A DNA stretch of 64,000 nucleotides from Caballeronia insecticola. GTDB taxonomy: Bacteria > Pseudomonadota > Gammaproteobacteria > Burkholderiales > Burkholderiaceae. The translations under genes were made by a program, and so were the position numbers. The notes below the pieces were generated by a model. That model was not told the origin of the DNA, made no database searches, and saw nothing but the letters and a program-made list of their open reading frames with translations. The stretch lies in contig NC_021288.1 of NCBI RefSeq assembly GCF_000402035.1, positions 62,001-126,000 on the forward strand, in the 5' to 3' direction. This document shows positions 15,504 through 23,445 of the stretch, piece by piece; positions within the stretch are counted from its first letter, which is position 1; each line of letters opens with the position of its first letter.

Positions 15504-17155
15504 GATGCAGGTGCCTGAAACACGCGGCCGCCGAGTATCGTGCCCCACACGTGCAGGCGCCCAAGACGCTCTTGCGGAACCTCGCGCGGATCTTCATCGA
15601 GCACGGCGAAGTCCGCGAACTTGCCCACTTCGATGCTGCCGATCACATCGTCCATACCGATGGTATGCGCCGCGCCGAGCGTGATCGCGCGCAATGCATC
15701 GGCTACGCTCAGACGTTCCGCTTCACCCAACACGCGTCCCGAGGCCGTCTCGCGCTGCACCGCGCACCACGCAGTAAAGAGCGGATTGAGCTGCGTGATC
15801 GGCGCATCCGAGTGCAGACCGAACGTGATGCCGAGCGCGTTCGCCGTGCCCGCCGCGTTCATGCGGTTCGCACGATCGGCGCCCATGGTTTGCATGTAGT
15901 GCGCATCGCCCCAGTAATAGATGTGGTTCGAAAAGAAGTTCACGCACATGCCGAGACGCGCGGCGCGTGCGAGTTGCCGCGCATCGGCCATCTGGCAATG
16001 CTGCAGCGTATGCCGATGATCCGCGCGCGGATGGCGACTCACGATCGTTTCGATTGCATCGAGCACGAGTTCGGTGGCTTCGTCGCCGTTCGTGTGGATA
16101 TGCAGTTGCAGACCGGCGAGATGGAAGGGCAGGAAGGTCTCGACAAACTGTTCCGGCGGAATCAGCCACAAGCCGTTCGGTTTGCCGTTCACATAACCCG
16201 GCCAGCGCAGGCGCGCGGTGAAGCCTTGAATCGAACCGTCGACGATGAATTTCACCGGCCCGAAGCGCAGCTTGTCGGAGTTGAGTTCGATTGCTTCGAG
16301 CACGCGCGCCGGGCCGCCTTCAGGATTGCGCTGCGGCCCGAACGCGGGCACGAGGCGAATCGGAAAGCGCGCGTCGCGCGTCACTTCGACGAGGTTGCGC
16401 ATGCCCTGGTCGGAGAGATCGTTGAGCAGGTCGGTGGCCGTCGTCACGCCCGCGAGTTGCGCGACACGACCGAACGCGCGGATCGCATCCGGATTGTCGC
16501 TCGCGGAAAGCGAGAGCTTCGCGCCGATCACGCGATACACCGGAAACATCGCAGCGAACTCCTGCAACTCACCGGTGAGCTTGCCGTGCGCATCTTTTAC
16601 GATGCCGTCGACATCCGTGTCTTCATCGATGCCCGCGACGTCGAGCATCGGCGAATTCACGTTCATCAGATGCACGCTCGCATGCAGGATGGCGATCGGG
16701 CGTGTTGCCGATACGCGATCGAGTTGCGTGACAGTCAGGCGCTCGCTGCCGAAGAAGATCGGATCGAAGCCCCAGGCGAGCAAGGGCGCGGCGGGGTCGT
16801 CGAGTTCGCGCTGCGCGTCCTGCAATCGCTCGATCACTGCGTCGAGCGATTGCAGACCGGGCCAGCGCGTGCCGTCCGGGCCACGGCGCTCGTAGTAGCC
16901 GACATAGACCGCGCTCCACATGGCACCTTCCATCAAATGCGAGTGGCCTTCGACGAGACCCGGCATCAGCACTTTGTCGGCGAAGGTCGTGTCGGGTTCG
17001 GCGCCGGTCCATTGACGCATGTCGTCGAGCGTGCCGACGGAGAGAATTTTGCCGTCGCGGATCGCCACATGCGTGGCGACGGGCTGTTGCGGATTCATCG
17101 TCACGATTCTGCGTGCGACGAGCACTTTGACTGCGTTGTTGTCGGTGTGGGTCAT
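15500..17155 (-). CDS. metal-dependent amidohydrolase (YtcJ-like)
   Basis: A 551-residue amidohydrolase-3 family protein. Metal ligands visible are HSH in GLVEGHSHLMEG (about residues 70-80), histidines in LQLHIHTNGDEAT and HRHTLQHCQMAD, and the aspartate in GLHSDAPITQ. Relatives hydrolyse amides or related bonds, but most YtcJ-like proteins have unknown substrates. The gene overlaps the upstream symporter stop and the downstream CobW start by ATGA each, so transport, hydrolysis and metal loading are one unit. The operon promoter is shared with a taurine-dehydrogenase-like operon through TauR-type repeats; an N-acylated or amide-linked sulfonate is a possible substrate (inference). Confidence 0.83.
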   Translation of the reverse strand: MTHTDNNAVKVLVARRIVTMNPQQPVATHVAIRDGKILSVGTLDDMRQWTGAEPDTTFADKVLMPGLVEGHSHLMEGAMWSAVYVGYYERRGPDGTRWPGLQSLDAVIERLQDAQRELDDPAAPLLAWGFDPIFFGSERLTVTQLDRVSATRPIAILHASVHLMNVNSPMLDVAGIDEDTDVDGIVKDAHGKLTGELQEFAAMFPVYRVIGAKLSLSASDNPDAIRAFGRVAQLAGVTTATDLLNDLSDQGMRNLVEVTRDARFPIRLVPAFGPQRNPEGGPARVLEAIELNSDKLRFGPVKFIVDGSIQGFTARLRWPGYVNGKPNGLWLIPPEQFVETFLPFHLAGLQLHIHTNGDEATELVLDAIETIVSRHPRADHRHTLQHCQMADARQLARAARLGMCVNFFSNHIYYWGDAHYMQTMGADRANRMNAAGTANALGITFGLHSDAPITQLNPLFTAWCAVQRETASGRVLGEAERLSVADALRAITLGAAHTIGMDDVIGSIEVGKFADFAVLDEDPREVPQERLGRLHVWGTILGGRVFQAPAS

Positions 17156-18555
17156 GAGTCGTTCGAGTGGATCAGATCGGCGTGAACATGCTTGCGGCCC
17201 GCGCCAGGATTCGCGAGAAACACGACGAGCACATTCGCCGCGAGACACACGAGGCCGAGGTTCAGGCCCGCGATATCGACGTTCAACGCGTACAGGACAA
17301 CCGCGAGCACTTGTCCGACGAGCAACCCTGAAGCGATCGCACGCGCGCTCACGCGCAGGCCGAACACGATGGCGATCACGCCGGGGAAGAACTGCGTGAC
17401 GCCGTAGTACGTCATGTTGATGAGCGTGAGCATGAGATTGGGCGTCGCGAGCGTCATGCCGATAGAGAGCAGCAGATACAGGCCGATCACCACTTTTGCG
17501 CTGGCCTTCTGGCGCGTCTCCGGCATGTTCGGCAGCAGATTGCGCGTGACCACCGGGCCGATCGCAAGGCAGATGCCCGCGAGCACCAAGAGCCCCGAGA
17601 GTGACGCGCCCGCCGCGACCAGACCGACGAGCCACGGCGGCAGCAGATGCACGACAGCGGTAAAGAACGCTTCGTTGGGCGAGCCGAGCGGCACGTTCTG
17701 CGCGATTGCATAGTACGACGCGACCACGAGGAACGGATACATCAGCATGTAGAGCGGCATCACGACCTGCGAGCGACGGATCGTGTTGGCGCTCTTCGCG
17801 GTGAAGAAATTCTGAATGGCGAACGGCATCACGTAGAAGCCGAGCGACTGGAACAGCATCGTGCTCATCGAGAAGGTGAGTTGATGCGCGTTCATCGCGT
17901 TCGATACGTGCTGGCTCGCTGCCCTGAACACCGGCTCGACGCCCGCTTCCCATGCCACCGCCACGCCCGTAATGACGATGGCCGCCACCATCAGGATGTC
18001 CTTCAAAATCGCGATATACGCCGACGCACGCACGCCGGCAATCGCGATATAGGCGAACGCGAGCAGCGCCGAGATCATGATGAGATAGACGGGATTGAAG
18101 TTCCAGCCCAGACCCTTGAGCGCGGCGACCAGGCCGGTGAACTGCAACTGACCCCAGGGCAGCAGAAACACGAGCGCAGAAATTGCAACGATCAGTTCCA
18201 GTCCGCGGCTCGCGAAGTGTCCCTTGAAGAGATCCGGCAAGGTGATCGCGTTATACCGCTTGCCCGCCTCCCAGATTTTCGGTCCGACGAAATAACCGAT
18301 CGGGTAGGCGAGCAGGATATAGCCGAGGAACCACACGCCGTAGGTCGGCCCTTTCGCGTAGATGCCGCCGGGAAACCCGACCATCGTGCCGATGCTGTAG
18401 ATTTCGCCCGCCGCGAGAAAGAATACGAGCCACGCGCCGAACTGGCGCGACGCGACGAAGAAGTCATGCACGCTCTGCGAGCCGCGTCCCTTGCCCGCGC
18501 GTATCGCCAGCCACAGCGACAGCGCAATGAAGCCCAGAAATACCGTGGAAGCCAT
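17152..18555 (-). CDS. sodium:solute symporter family transporter
   Basis: A 467-residue protein with about 12-13 hydrophobic helices and SSS-family features: GKGRGSQSVHDFFVASRQFG near the N-terminus, AAGEIYSIGTMVGFPG, and LPWGQLQFTGL. It would import a small organic solute with sodium. It follows a DUF3311 gene by 14 bases, the usual partner of SSS transporters of this type, and its stop overlaps the amidohydrolase start. The imported compound is therefore probably the amidohydrolase substrate. Confidence 0.88.
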   Translation of the reverse strand: MASTVFLGFIALSLWLAIRAGKGRGSQSVHDFFVASRQFGAWLVFFLAAGEIYSIGTMVGFPGGIYAKGPTYGVWFLGYILLAYPIGYFVGPKIWEAGKRYNAITLPDLFKGHFASRGLELIVAISALVFLLPWGQLQFTGLVAALKGLGWNFNPVYLIMISALLAFAYIAIAGVRASAYIAILKDILMVAAIVITGVAVAWEAGVEPVFRAASQHVSNAMNAHQLTFSMSTMLFQSLGFYVMPFAIQNFFTAKSANTIRRSQVVMPLYMLMYPFLVVASYYAIAQNVPLGSPNEAFFTAVVHLLPPWLVGLVAAGASLSGLLVLAGICLAIGPVVTRNLLPNMPETRQKASAKVVIGLYLLLSIGMTLATPNLMLTLINMTYYGVTQFFPGVIAIVFGLRVSARAIASGLLVGQVLAVVLYALNVDIAGLNLGLVCLAANVLVVFLANPGAGRKHVHADLIHSNDS

Positions 18556-18569
18556 GCTGACTTTCTCCT

Positions 18570-18779
18570 CTATGCGCCGCGCGGCTCGCGCCGTTCAGCT
18601 TTTTTGTCGAACAAGATCCAGCACAGTTGCAGACAAACGGACGTCAGGACGAACCAGCCGAAAATCCACGCGTAAATAAACGGAATGCCGAGCACGTAGA
18701 AATCGTTCGACGCAGCCCACGGCAGCAAGCCGACGACGCCGATAAAAGGCAAACCGAGTCCGATCAGGACTTTGAGCAT
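18570..18779 (-). CDS. DUF3311 small membrane protein
   Basis: A 69-residue protein with two hydrophobic helices (about residues 3-22 and 30-58), ending in a basic tail. Small DUF3311 proteins are often encoded directly before SSS symporters and are thought to be transporter accessory subunits. It is the first gene of the minus-strand operon DUF3311, symporter, amidohydrolase, CobW; the divergent promoter with TauR-like repeats lies upstream. Confidence 0.82.
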   Translation of the reverse strand: MLKVLIGLGLPFIGVVGLLPWAASNDFYVLGIPFIYAWIFGWFVLTSVCLQLCWILFDKKAERREPRGA

Positions 18780-18874
18780 GGTCCACTCCGTATGATCATT
18801 GGCTCCGCGCGAGAACCGATCTGCGCGGGAGGAAGGTGATTCGGTCCAGTATGGCCAAACAAAATTGACCGGGC

Positions 18875-18907
18875 GTAGTGCCAGAAACGGCCATTCGCTA
18901 GGGCCAG
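18875..18907 (-). promoter_or_regulatory. TauR/MocR-type direct repeat pair, minus-strand orientation
   Basis: GTAGTGCCAG (18875-18884) and CTAGGGCCAG (18898-18907); read on the minus strand these are CTGGCACTAC and CTGGCCCTAG, 23 bases apart start to start. They resemble the TauR recognition element CTGGACYTAA and point towards the DUF3311/symporter operon. Confidence 0.5.
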
Positions 18908-18942
18908 AAAATTCAAAAAATCACGGTGCAGCACATGCCGCC

Positions 18943-18975
18943 CTGGCACTAACGATGGTTTCGGCCTGGTACTAA
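18943..18975 (+). promoter_or_regulatory. TauR/MocR-type direct repeat pair, plus-strand orientation
   Basis: CTGGCACTAA (18943-18952) and CTGGTACTAA (18966-18975), again 23 bases apart, 52 bases upstream of the GTG start of the FAD oxidoreductase gene. Two pairs in opposite orientation within 101 bases indicate one MocR-type regulator serving both divergent operons. Confidence 0.6.
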
Positions 18976-19026
18976 GCGGCAAAAAAAGTTCGGTGCAGTA
19001 TGAGGGTACTTTCCAAGGAGTTATCG

Positions 19027-20460
19027 GTGGCTACTCTCGATTTCGCTGCGCCGGCCCTTCGTGGCGCGTGCGCCCCATACGATCCGCTCTACGATCCGCT
19101 CGTTTCGCCCATCGGCCGCGAGGCGATGAATTACGCGCCTACCTACTGGGTGGCGACAGCAGGCGAGCCGCCCGAAGACGACGGCCCCTTGCCCGGCGAT
19201 GCCGATGTCGACGTGCTGATTGTCGGCGCGGGATTCACCGGTCTATCCACCGCGCTCTTTCTGGCCCGCGAGCATGGCATCCGCGCAATGGTCGTCGATG
19301 CGAACCGCACCGCGTGGGGCTGCACGAGCCGCAACGGCGGCCAGGGGCAGAACGCGAGCGGCCGTCTCTACAGGTCGCAATGGATCGAACGCTGGGGCAA
19401 GCAGACGGCGCTCAAGCTCGATGCCGAGATTCGCGAAGGCTTCGACACGTTCAAGCGGCTGATCGGCGAATTCGCGTGCGATCCGCAGCCGGGCGGGCAT
19501 TTGTATATCGCGCATCGGGCACGCAAGATGGACTTCCTCACCAACGAGTGCAGGGTCATGCGCGATGTCTTCGGCTACGACACGCGCATGCTGAGCGCGA
19601 AGGAAGTCGCGCAATCGTATGTCGACGATCGCGAGAGCTGCGGCGCGTTGCTCGAACCCGATGGTATCGGCGTGCATCCGCTCAAGCTCGCGTTCGGCTA
19701 TCTGCGCATGGCGCGCTCGCTCGGCGTGAAGGTGCATCCGGGTACGCCTGTACTCAATGTCGAAACGATTCGCGGCGTGCATCACGTGCGCACGCCGCGC
19801 GGTGTGATTCGCGCCAAGGCCGTGGCGTTCGCGACAGGCGGCTATACGCGCAACGACATGCATCGCACGCTCGACGCGAAGATCATGCCGATTCTTTCGA
19901 ACTCGCTCGTGACGCGCCCGCTCACGCAGGAAGAACTGACGGCGACGGGCTTTCGCACGCGTCAGGTCATCACCGATACGCGCACGCTGCGCTTCTACTA
20001 TCGGCTGCTGCCGGATAACCGCGTGCAGATCGGCAGCCGCAGCGCGATCACCGGCGCGGATGCATCGAACCCGCGGCATATGGACGTGCTGATCGAAGGC
20101 CTGCATCGCAAGTTTCCGTCGCTCAAGGGTATTCGTATCGATTATTCGTGGTGGGGCTGGGTCGACGTGAGCCACGACATGATGCCGCGCGTCGCACAGC
20201 CCGATCCGCAGCAGAGCATCTTTTACGCGGTCGGCTATGGCGGCAACGGCGTGTCGTTTTCCGCGCATGCGGGACGGCGTCTTGCCGAGCGCGTCGCGGG
20301 CAAGTGGCAGCACAGTCGCGACGATCTGCCGATCTACGATTCCGCGCTCGAATATCCGAACGTGATGGGCAAGGTGCGATGGAAGGGCTTCGCGCCGTTT
20401 CGCCGCGTCGGCCAACGCTTCCTCTATCACAAGTATCTGGCGCAGGACGAGAAGCGCTGA
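19027..20460 (+). CDS. FAD-dependent amine oxidoreductase, taurine dehydrogenase large subunit-like (TauY-like)
   Basis: A 477-residue DAO/DadA-fold flavoprotein. The dinucleotide motif VDVLIVGAGFTGLSTALFL lies near residues 60-80, and CTSRNGGQGQNASG and the C-terminal YGGNGVSFSAHAGRRLAE complete the FAD site. Such enzymes oxidatively deaminate amines. A GTG start is chosen because AAGGAG lies six bases before it; an in-frame ATG nine codons earlier has no ribosome site. The next gene encodes a small NTF2-like protein, as in the two-subunit taurine dehydrogenase TauXY, and the promoter has TauR-like repeats, next to xsc-pta. Oxidation of taurine to sulfoacetaldehyde is therefore likely, though a gamma-glutamylputrescine-type oxidase is an alternative. 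Confidence 0.72.
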   Translation: MATLDFAAPALRGACAPYDPLYDPLVSPIGREAMNYAPTYWVATAGEPPEDDGPLPGDADVDVLIVGAGFTGLSTALFLAREHGIRAMVVDANRTAWGCTSRNGGQGQNASGRLYRSQWIERWGKQTALKLDAEIREGFDTFKRLIGEFACDPQPGGHLYIAHRARKMDFLTNECRVMRDVFGYDTRMLSAKEVAQSYVDDRESCGALLEPDGIGVHPLKLAFGYLRMARSLGVKVHPGTPVLNVETIRGVHHVRTPRGVIRAKAVAFATGGYTRNDMHRTLDAKIMPILSNSLVTRPLTQEELTATGFRTRQVITDTRTLRFYYRLLPDNRVQIGSRSAITGADASNPRHMDVLIEGLHRKFPSLKGIRIDYSWWGWVDVSHDMMPRVAQPDPQQSIFYAVGYGGNGVSFSAHAGRRLAERVAGKWQHSRDDLPIYDSALEYPNVMGKVRWKGFAPFRRVGQRFLYHKYLAQDEKR

Positions 20461-20492
20461 ACCCTTTCTCAACACACTGACAACATCGACAC

Positions 20493-20882
20493 ATGAGCAC
20501 TCAAACGAATCAGGATTACCTCGGCCTCTTGCAGACGTTCAACGATGCATGGAACCGTCACGACCTCGACGCATTGATGGACTGCATGGCGGACGAATGC
20601 GTCTTTCACGGCGTGGCCGGACCCGATGCGCTGGGCCGCACGTTCCGCGGTCGCGATGACGTGCGCCGTGGTTTCGCGCTCGCGTGGGAAACGTTCCCCG
20701 ATGCATCGTGGAAGGACGGCGAGCATTTCGTGAGCGGCGAGCGCGGCGTATCGGAATCGACGTTTCGCGGAACGAAGACGGATGGCGCGCGCATCGAGGC
20801 ACGCATGGTGGATGTCTTTACGTTCAGGGACGGCAAGATCGCGGTGAAGAACGCGTATCGCAAGGATCGCCCCGCGCTTTGA
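20493..20882 (+). CDS. SnoaL/NTF2-like protein, possible taurine dehydrogenase small subunit (TauX-like)
   Basis: A 129-residue protein with the SnoaL-like NTF2 fold pattern: N-terminal helix FNDAWNRHDLDALMDCMADE, GRDDVRRGFALAWETFP and C-terminal VDVFTFRDGKIAVKNAYR. It lies 32 bases after the FAD oxidoreductase gene on the same strand. NTF2-like small subunits accompany the TauY flavoprotein in taurine dehydrogenases as far as I recall; the assignment as TauX rests on this pairing and not on catalytic residues. It could also be an unrelated accessory protein. Confidence 0.65.
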   Translation: MSTQTNQDYLGLLQTFNDAWNRHDLDALMDCMADECVFHGVAGPDALGRTFRGRDDVRRGFALAWETFPDASWKDGEHFVSGERGVSESTFRGTKTDGARIEARMVDVFTFRDGKIAVKNAYRKDRPAL

Positions 20883-20981
20883 CGCATGAAGGAGACCGGC
20901 AGGACATAACGCAATGACATGCGCGACTCGCGGGCCATGCACTCGCGGGCGCAATCGACTAAAGCAGATTCAGGAGACGAC

Positions 20982-22421
20982 ATGCATTCGAACACGGACA
21001 AAGGCGATCTCAAATGCGGCCTCAAGCAGCGCCACATGACGATGATCGCGCTGGGCGGCGTCATAGGCGCCGGGCTTTTCGTCGGCAGCGGTGTGGTGAT
21101 CCAGCAGGCAGGGCCCGCCGCGATTCTCTCGTTCCTCATTACCGGCGGTCTCGTGGTGCTCGTCATGCGCATGCTCGGCGAGATGGCTTGCGCGATGCCC
21201 ACCGTCGGATCGTTCTATGAATACGCACGGCTGGCGTTCAAGACTCAACGCGGGCCCGGACGTCTCGCCGGCTTTCTGACGGGCTGGATGTACTGGTATT
21301 TCTGGGTCATCGTGATTGCGCTCGAAGCGGTCGCGGGCGCCAAGCTCGTGCAGTTCTGGATACCCGATGTGCCCGCGTGGATCATCAGCCTCGTGCTGCT
21401 CGTCGTGCTCACCCTGACGAACCTGATCTCGGTTGCGAGCTATGGCGAGTTCGAGTTCTGGTTTTCGTCGATCAAGGTCGGCGCGATCGTCGTGTTTCTG
21501 TTTCTCGGCGGTCTCTATGTGTGCGGCTTGTGGCCCGCATCGATGCACACGACCGATGTCGCCACGACCTTCCTCGGACACGGCGGCTTCATGCCCAAAG
21601 GTATCGGACCGGTGATGACGGGCGCCGTGGCCGCGACAGGCTTCTACTTCGGCGCGGAGATCGTGACCATTGCGGCCGCTGAGGCGAAGGAACCGGCGCG
21701 CGCCGTCGCGAAGGCGACCAATTCGGTCATCACGCGCGTGCTGGTGTTCTACGTCGGCTCGGTTGCGCTGGTGGTCGCGCTGGTGCCGTGGAATTCGCAT
21801 CAGATGGCGACGCCCTACGTGAGCGCGCTCGAAGTGATGGGCATGCCCGCCGCGGCCAACGTGATGAACGGGATCGTGCTGACCGCCGTGCTCTCCGCGC
21901 TCAATTCGGGGCTGTATGCCGCCTCGCGCATGCTGTTTGCATTGACGCGTCACGGCGACGCGCCGCTCGGTCTCGCGAAGGTGAACAAGCGCGGCGTGCC
22001 GGTGCGCGCCATTCTGCTCGGCACGGTGTTCGGCTATGTGTCCGTGGTGATGTCGTACATTTCGCCGGACACGGTCTTTGCGTTTCTCGTCAATTCGTAC
22101 GGCACGGTGGCGATCTTCGTGTATCTGCTGATCGCGTTCTCGCAACTGCGCCTGCGCAGCCGCATGACGAGCTTCGAGGCGAACGACCTGCGCGTGCGCA
22201 TGTGGGGATTTCCCTATCTGACGTGGCTGGCGATCATCGGGATGATGGCGATTCTCATCGCGATGGCCTTCATTCCCGATCAGCGCAAGCCGCTTTGGCT
22301 GGGTGTGGCGAGTCTCGGGATTCTGATCGTCGCGTATATCGTGTTCAAGCGCGGCCGCCAGGAGATCGAGAGCGATGCGGACGAACACACGACGCAGCAT
22401 CTGCAAACCGTCGAACGATAA
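20982..22421 (+). CDS. AAT-family amino acid permease (GABA permease-like)
   Basis: A 479-residue APC-superfamily permease with 12 predicted helices. The amino acid transporter signature is at the N-terminus (MTMIALGGVIGAGLFVGSG) and EPARAVAKATNSVITRV is present after helix 6. It is closest in character to GabP/AnsP proteins. The ATG chosen has AGGAGA eight bases before it; an earlier ATG in frame lacks this. As third gene after the amine dehydrogenase pair it probably imports their substrate, taurine or a related omega-amino acid (inference). Confidence 0.82.
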   Translation: MHSNTDKGDLKCGLKQRHMTMIALGGVIGAGLFVGSGVVIQQAGPAAILSFLITGGLVVLVMRMLGEMACAMPTVGSFYEYARLAFKTQRGPGRLAGFLTGWMYWYFWVIVIALEAVAGAKLVQFWIPDVPAWIISLVLLVVLTLTNLISVASYGEFEFWFSSIKVGAIVVFLFLGGLYVCGLWPASMHTTDVATTFLGHGGFMPKGIGPVMTGAVAATGFYFGAEIVTIAAAEAKEPARAVAKATNSVITRVLVFYVGSVALVVALVPWNSHQMATPYVSALEVMGMPAAANVMNGIVLTAVLSALNSGLYAASRMLFALTRHGDAPLGLAKVNKRGVPVRAILLGTVFGYVSVVMSYISPDTVFAFLVNSYGTVAIFVYLLIAFSQLRLRSRMTSFEANDLRVRMWGFPYLTWLAIIGMMAILIAMAFIPDQRKPLWLGVASLGILIVAYIVFKRGRQEIESDADEHTTQHLQTVER

Positions 22422-22435
22422 AAAACGGAACGCGT

Positions 22436-22461
22436 GCCGGTTTGTTGCATCGCAAACCGGC
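22436..22461. terminator. bidirectional terminator between permease and sauR
   Basis: GCCGGTTTG (22436-22444) and CAAACCGGC (22453-22461), 9-bp perfect stem with an eight-base loop, between the convergent permease and sauR genes. On the minus strand a run of T follows about 10 bases later; on the plus strand GTTCATTT follows. Confidence 0.7.
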
Positions 22462-22477
22462 GTTCATTTCCGTAGAT

Positions 22478-23239
22478 TCATTCCCTGAACGTTCTGGCCG
22501 TTTCCTCGGCGGCGCGGCGCAGATCGGGTTCGAACGCGAGCAGTTGATCGAGCCCGATGCGTCCCACCGGCGCCTGAATGGCGATGGCCGCGCACGCGCG
22601 ATTGCGGTCGAGCATCACCGGCACCGCAATCGCGACCATGCCTTGCAAATGCTCTTGGTCATTGATGGCGAGCATGCGGCGGCGCGTCATGGCGAGTTCG
22701 CGGCGCAGCACGTCGCGGTCGGTGATCGTGCGCTCGGAGTAGGAGCGCAGCGGCATGCGCTCGATCATGCGTTCGCGCCGTTCCTTCGGCAGAAAACTGA
22801 GCAGCAGTTTGCCGCTCGCCGAGCAATGCAGCGGCACATGCGAGCCCGGCTGCAAGTGCATGCGCAGCGGCCAGCCGGTTTCCACGCGATCCACGTAGAC
22901 GACGTCGTTGCCGGCGAGCATCGTCAGATTGCAGGTTTCGCCGACGCGCGTCACGAGCTGTTCGAGCAGCGCATGACGCGCCGCAGCGGGGCCGGCATGC
23001 ATCAGCACGTTGATGGCGAGCGTGCGCACGCGCGCCGAGCATTCGTAGAGCTTGTCGCTTGCGCCGCGTGTCACGAGCCAGGCGTCCATCAATTGCACGA
23101 GGATGCGATGCACGGTCTGCTTCGGCAGGCCGAGCGCATCGACGAGTTCGGTCATCGATAAAGGGCGATTCGCCTCCGCGAGCGTTTCCAGCACGCGAAA
23201 GGCGCGCACGGCTGCGGCATTCGACTGATTCGACGTCAC
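22478..23239 (-). CDS. sauR: IclR-family regulator of sulfoacetate utilisation
   Basis: A 253-residue IclR protein with winged helix at about residues 8-70 (SMTELVDALGLPKQTVHRIL) and ligand domain motif SASGKLLLSFLPKE. It is divergent from sauS, the arrangement known from the sauRSTU cluster of Cupriavidus necator, in which SauR controls sulfoacetate genes. The start is GTG, supported by GGAGGGAGA six bases before it. Two dyads in the 206-bp divergent spacer are likely its operators. Confidence 0.83.
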   Translation of the reverse strand: MTSNQSNAAAVRAFRVLETLAEANRPLSMTELVDALGLPKQTVHRILVQLMDAWLVTRGASDKLYECSARVRTLAINVLMHAGPAAARHALLEQLVTRVGETCNLTMLAGNDVVYVDRVETGWPLRMHLQPGSHVPLHCSASGKLLLSFLPKERRERMIERMPLRSYSERTITDRDVLRRELAMTRRRMLAINDQEHLQGMVAIAVPVMLDRNRACAAIAIQAPVGRIGLDQLLAFEPDLRRAAEETARTFRE

Positions 23240-23293
23240 GCTGTCTCCCTCCGTGTCTCTTGCGTTTGGTTTTCATTGTGCGTCGAAAACACT

Positions 23294-23325
23294 GGATTTC
23301 GGGACTCTGGAAAGTCCCGAAATCC
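23294..23325. promoter_or_regulatory. SauR operator candidate 1
   Basis: Perfect 13-bp arms GGATTTCGGGACT (23294-23306) and AGTCCCGAAATCC (23313-23325) with a six-base centre CTGGAA, in the divergent sauR-sauS spacer. Confidence 0.7.
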
Positions 23326-23327
23326 TG

Positions 23328-23347
23328 AATTTCCGATTCTGGAAATT
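23328..23347. promoter_or_regulatory. SauR operator candidate 2
   Basis: AATTTCC (23328-23334), GATTCT, GGAAATT (23341-23347): perfect 7-bp arms with a six-base centre, two bases after candidate 1. The shared TTTC/GAAA halves and equal spacer suggest tandem sites for one regulator. Confidence 0.6.
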
Positions 23348-23445
23348 TAGCTGCATTTATTCGTTCAGAAAACGGGACTTCGTGCCGTGCGTGGCTGGCT
23401 AGATTGGATAGCACGTTCAATCCTTCTCAAGCCGAGGCTTATCGC

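Noticed and set aside
18839..18860. Further TauR-like element TTCGGTCCAG near 18840
   Set aside because: One half site only, with wrong spacing to the other pairs; chance match is likely.
19000..19026. ATG start nine codons upstream of the FAD oxidoreductase
   Set aside because: No ribosome site precedes it, while AAGGAG is correctly placed before the GTG at 19027.
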